Shown: in pieces, positions 6,904 through 7,519 of the stretch
How the letters are laid out: each line of letters starts with the position of its first letter
Position numbering within the stretch: position 1 is the stretch's first letter
Assembly: GCA_002409445.1 (NCBI GenBank)
Contig: DHNJ01000170.1
Span: 2,091 to 9,609, forward strand
Origin: Armatimonadetes bacterium UBA5419
GTDB taxonomy: Bacteria; Armatimonadota; UBA10988
DNA: 7,519 nt
Reading direction: 5' to 3'
Program-made: the position numbers and the translations under genes
The notes under the pieces: generated by a model
Seen by the model: the letters and a program-made list of their open reading frames with translations, nothing else
Database searches by the model: none
Told to the model about the DNA's origin: nothing

Positions 6904-7476
6904 ATGGGGCTCATCAACCTACTCGCGCTGGTTGTGGTGTTCGTCGGCTTGAGCTGGTGGTTTCGCAAACAGGCCAAGCGTGACGACGACAGCCCGCGCC
7001 GCCGCTGGGCCCGCATCGCCCAACGCCGCGCCCCGGTCCGCGCCGCGGGCTCACGGCCGTCGGCGGCCGAAGACTTGCTCGACCACCTCGACGCCCAGCT
7101 GCGCACCATGAGCAGCGAACGCCACCGCATCGGCCTGCTGATCGAACGCGCCCAGCAACTGCGCCGCGACGTCGTCCGCTCCGACCTGCCGACGTCGCAC
7201 ATCGCGCGTCTCGACCGCCAGATCGACGAGCTCTACGACCGCGGCCGCCAACTCGACGGCCTGATCGGCCGCTACCAGCGCCACCGCGACGAACTCAGCC
7301 TCCTCGCACGCACCAGCGCCTTCGAAGCCGACCTCGCTGACCTTCAAGACGCCCAACCCACCGACCTCGACACCCTCACCCAAACCACCGACGACCTCGA
7401 CCAGGAAGCGCGGCGCCTGCTGGACGTGGCCGAGGCCGAGGCGGAGCTGACGGAGATGCTGCGGGCGGGGGGGTGA
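6904..7476 (+). CDS. Membrane-anchored coiled-coil protein of unknown function
   Basis: A 190-residue protein that I do not recognise as a named family. Residues 3-20 form one hydrophobic membrane segment (LINLLALVVVFVGLSWWF). It is followed by a strongly basic stretch (21-46, eleven Arg/Lys), which by the positive-inside rule places the rest in the cytoplasm with a tiny N-terminus outside. From about 54 to 185 it is almost entirely charged, Leu/Arg/Asp/Glu-rich helix with coiled-coil character, with a probable break at QPTD (about 150), and it ends in RAGG. No catalytic motif is visible. The start has a GGAGG 10 bases upstream and fits the membrane segment. It is transcribed divergently from the serpin across a 91-base gap, so any functional link with the protease-inhibitor pair is speculative. 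A scaffold or envelope-associated structural role would fit the architecture, but nothing in the sequence proves it. Confidence 0.8.
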   Translation: MGLINLLALVVVFVGLSWWFRKQAKRDDDSPRRRWARIAQRRAPVRAAGSRPSAAEDLLDHLDAQLRTMSSERHRIGLLIERAQQLRRDVVRSDLPTSHIARLDRQIDELYDRGRQLDGLIGRYQRHRDELSLLARTSAFEADLADLQDAQPTDLDTLTQTTDDLDQEARRLLDVAEAEAELTEMLRAGG

Positions 7477-7492
7477 GGCGGCGGCACCGCCT
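7476..7492 (+). terminator. Weak hairpin overlapping the stop codon of the coiled-coil gene
   Basis: AGGCGG and CCGCCT form a 6-base-pair stem with a 5-base loop, starting at the last base of the TGA. Only GCAAAAUC follows, with no U-run, so it lacks the second half of an intrinsic terminator. It could be a 3' stabilising stem or chance in GC-rich DNA. A further short palindrome, GCGCCGGCGC, lies at 7504-7513 just before the window ends. Confidence 0.2.
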
Positions 7493-7519
7493 GCAAAATC
7501 GTAGCGCCGGCGCCCTCGC

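Noticed and set aside
7051..7383. Minus-strand open frame of 110 codons opposite the coiled-coil gene
   Set aside because: No ribosome binding site or recognisable motif, and the plus-strand gene has a membrane segment, a Shine-Dalgarno sequence and a proper start.

Overview
This GC-rich window holds three genes. A minus-strand pair encodes two mechanistically different proteins of protease-inhibitor families: a lipoprotein serpin (start 6812, stop 5607) followed 107 bases later by a very large thioester alpha-2-macroglobulin (start 5499, stop 31). Divergent from the serpin is a small membrane-anchored coiled-coil protein of unknown function (6904-7476, plus strand). No RNA genes, mobile elements, CRISPR arrays or long repeats were seen.

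The organism looks like a Gram-negative-type bacterium. The serpin has a signal peptidase II lipobox, the macroglobulin has an ordinary signal peptide, and G/C dominates third codon positions. Very large TPR-macroglobulin fusions and bacterial serpins make Planctomycetota or a similar free-living high-GC phylum a reasonable guess, but this is inference from style, not from a marker gene.

Layout: 1-30 is the short 3' flank of the macroglobulin gene. 31-5499 is the macroglobulin: signal peptide, TPR region, stacked macroglobulin domains, Gly/Met/Ala-rich bait-like segment, CVEQ thioester domain and C-terminal receptor-binding-like domain. 5500-5606 is an intergenic leader with the most AT-rich patch in the area, a weak promoter candidate and a GC-rich hairpin next to the macroglobulin ribosome binding site. 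5607-6812 is the serpin. 6813-6903 is a 91-base divergent promoter region. 6904-7476 is the coiled-coil protein. 7477-7519 is non-coding within the window.

Working model (inference): the serpin would sit on a membrane facing the periplasm or the outside, and the macroglobulin would be soluble in the periplasm. Together they could form a layered protection of the envelope against foreign proteases. The main caution is the serpin's proline-rich reactive loop, which does not look like that of a classical inhibitory serpin, so its role may be structural, chaperone-like or binding rather than inhibition.
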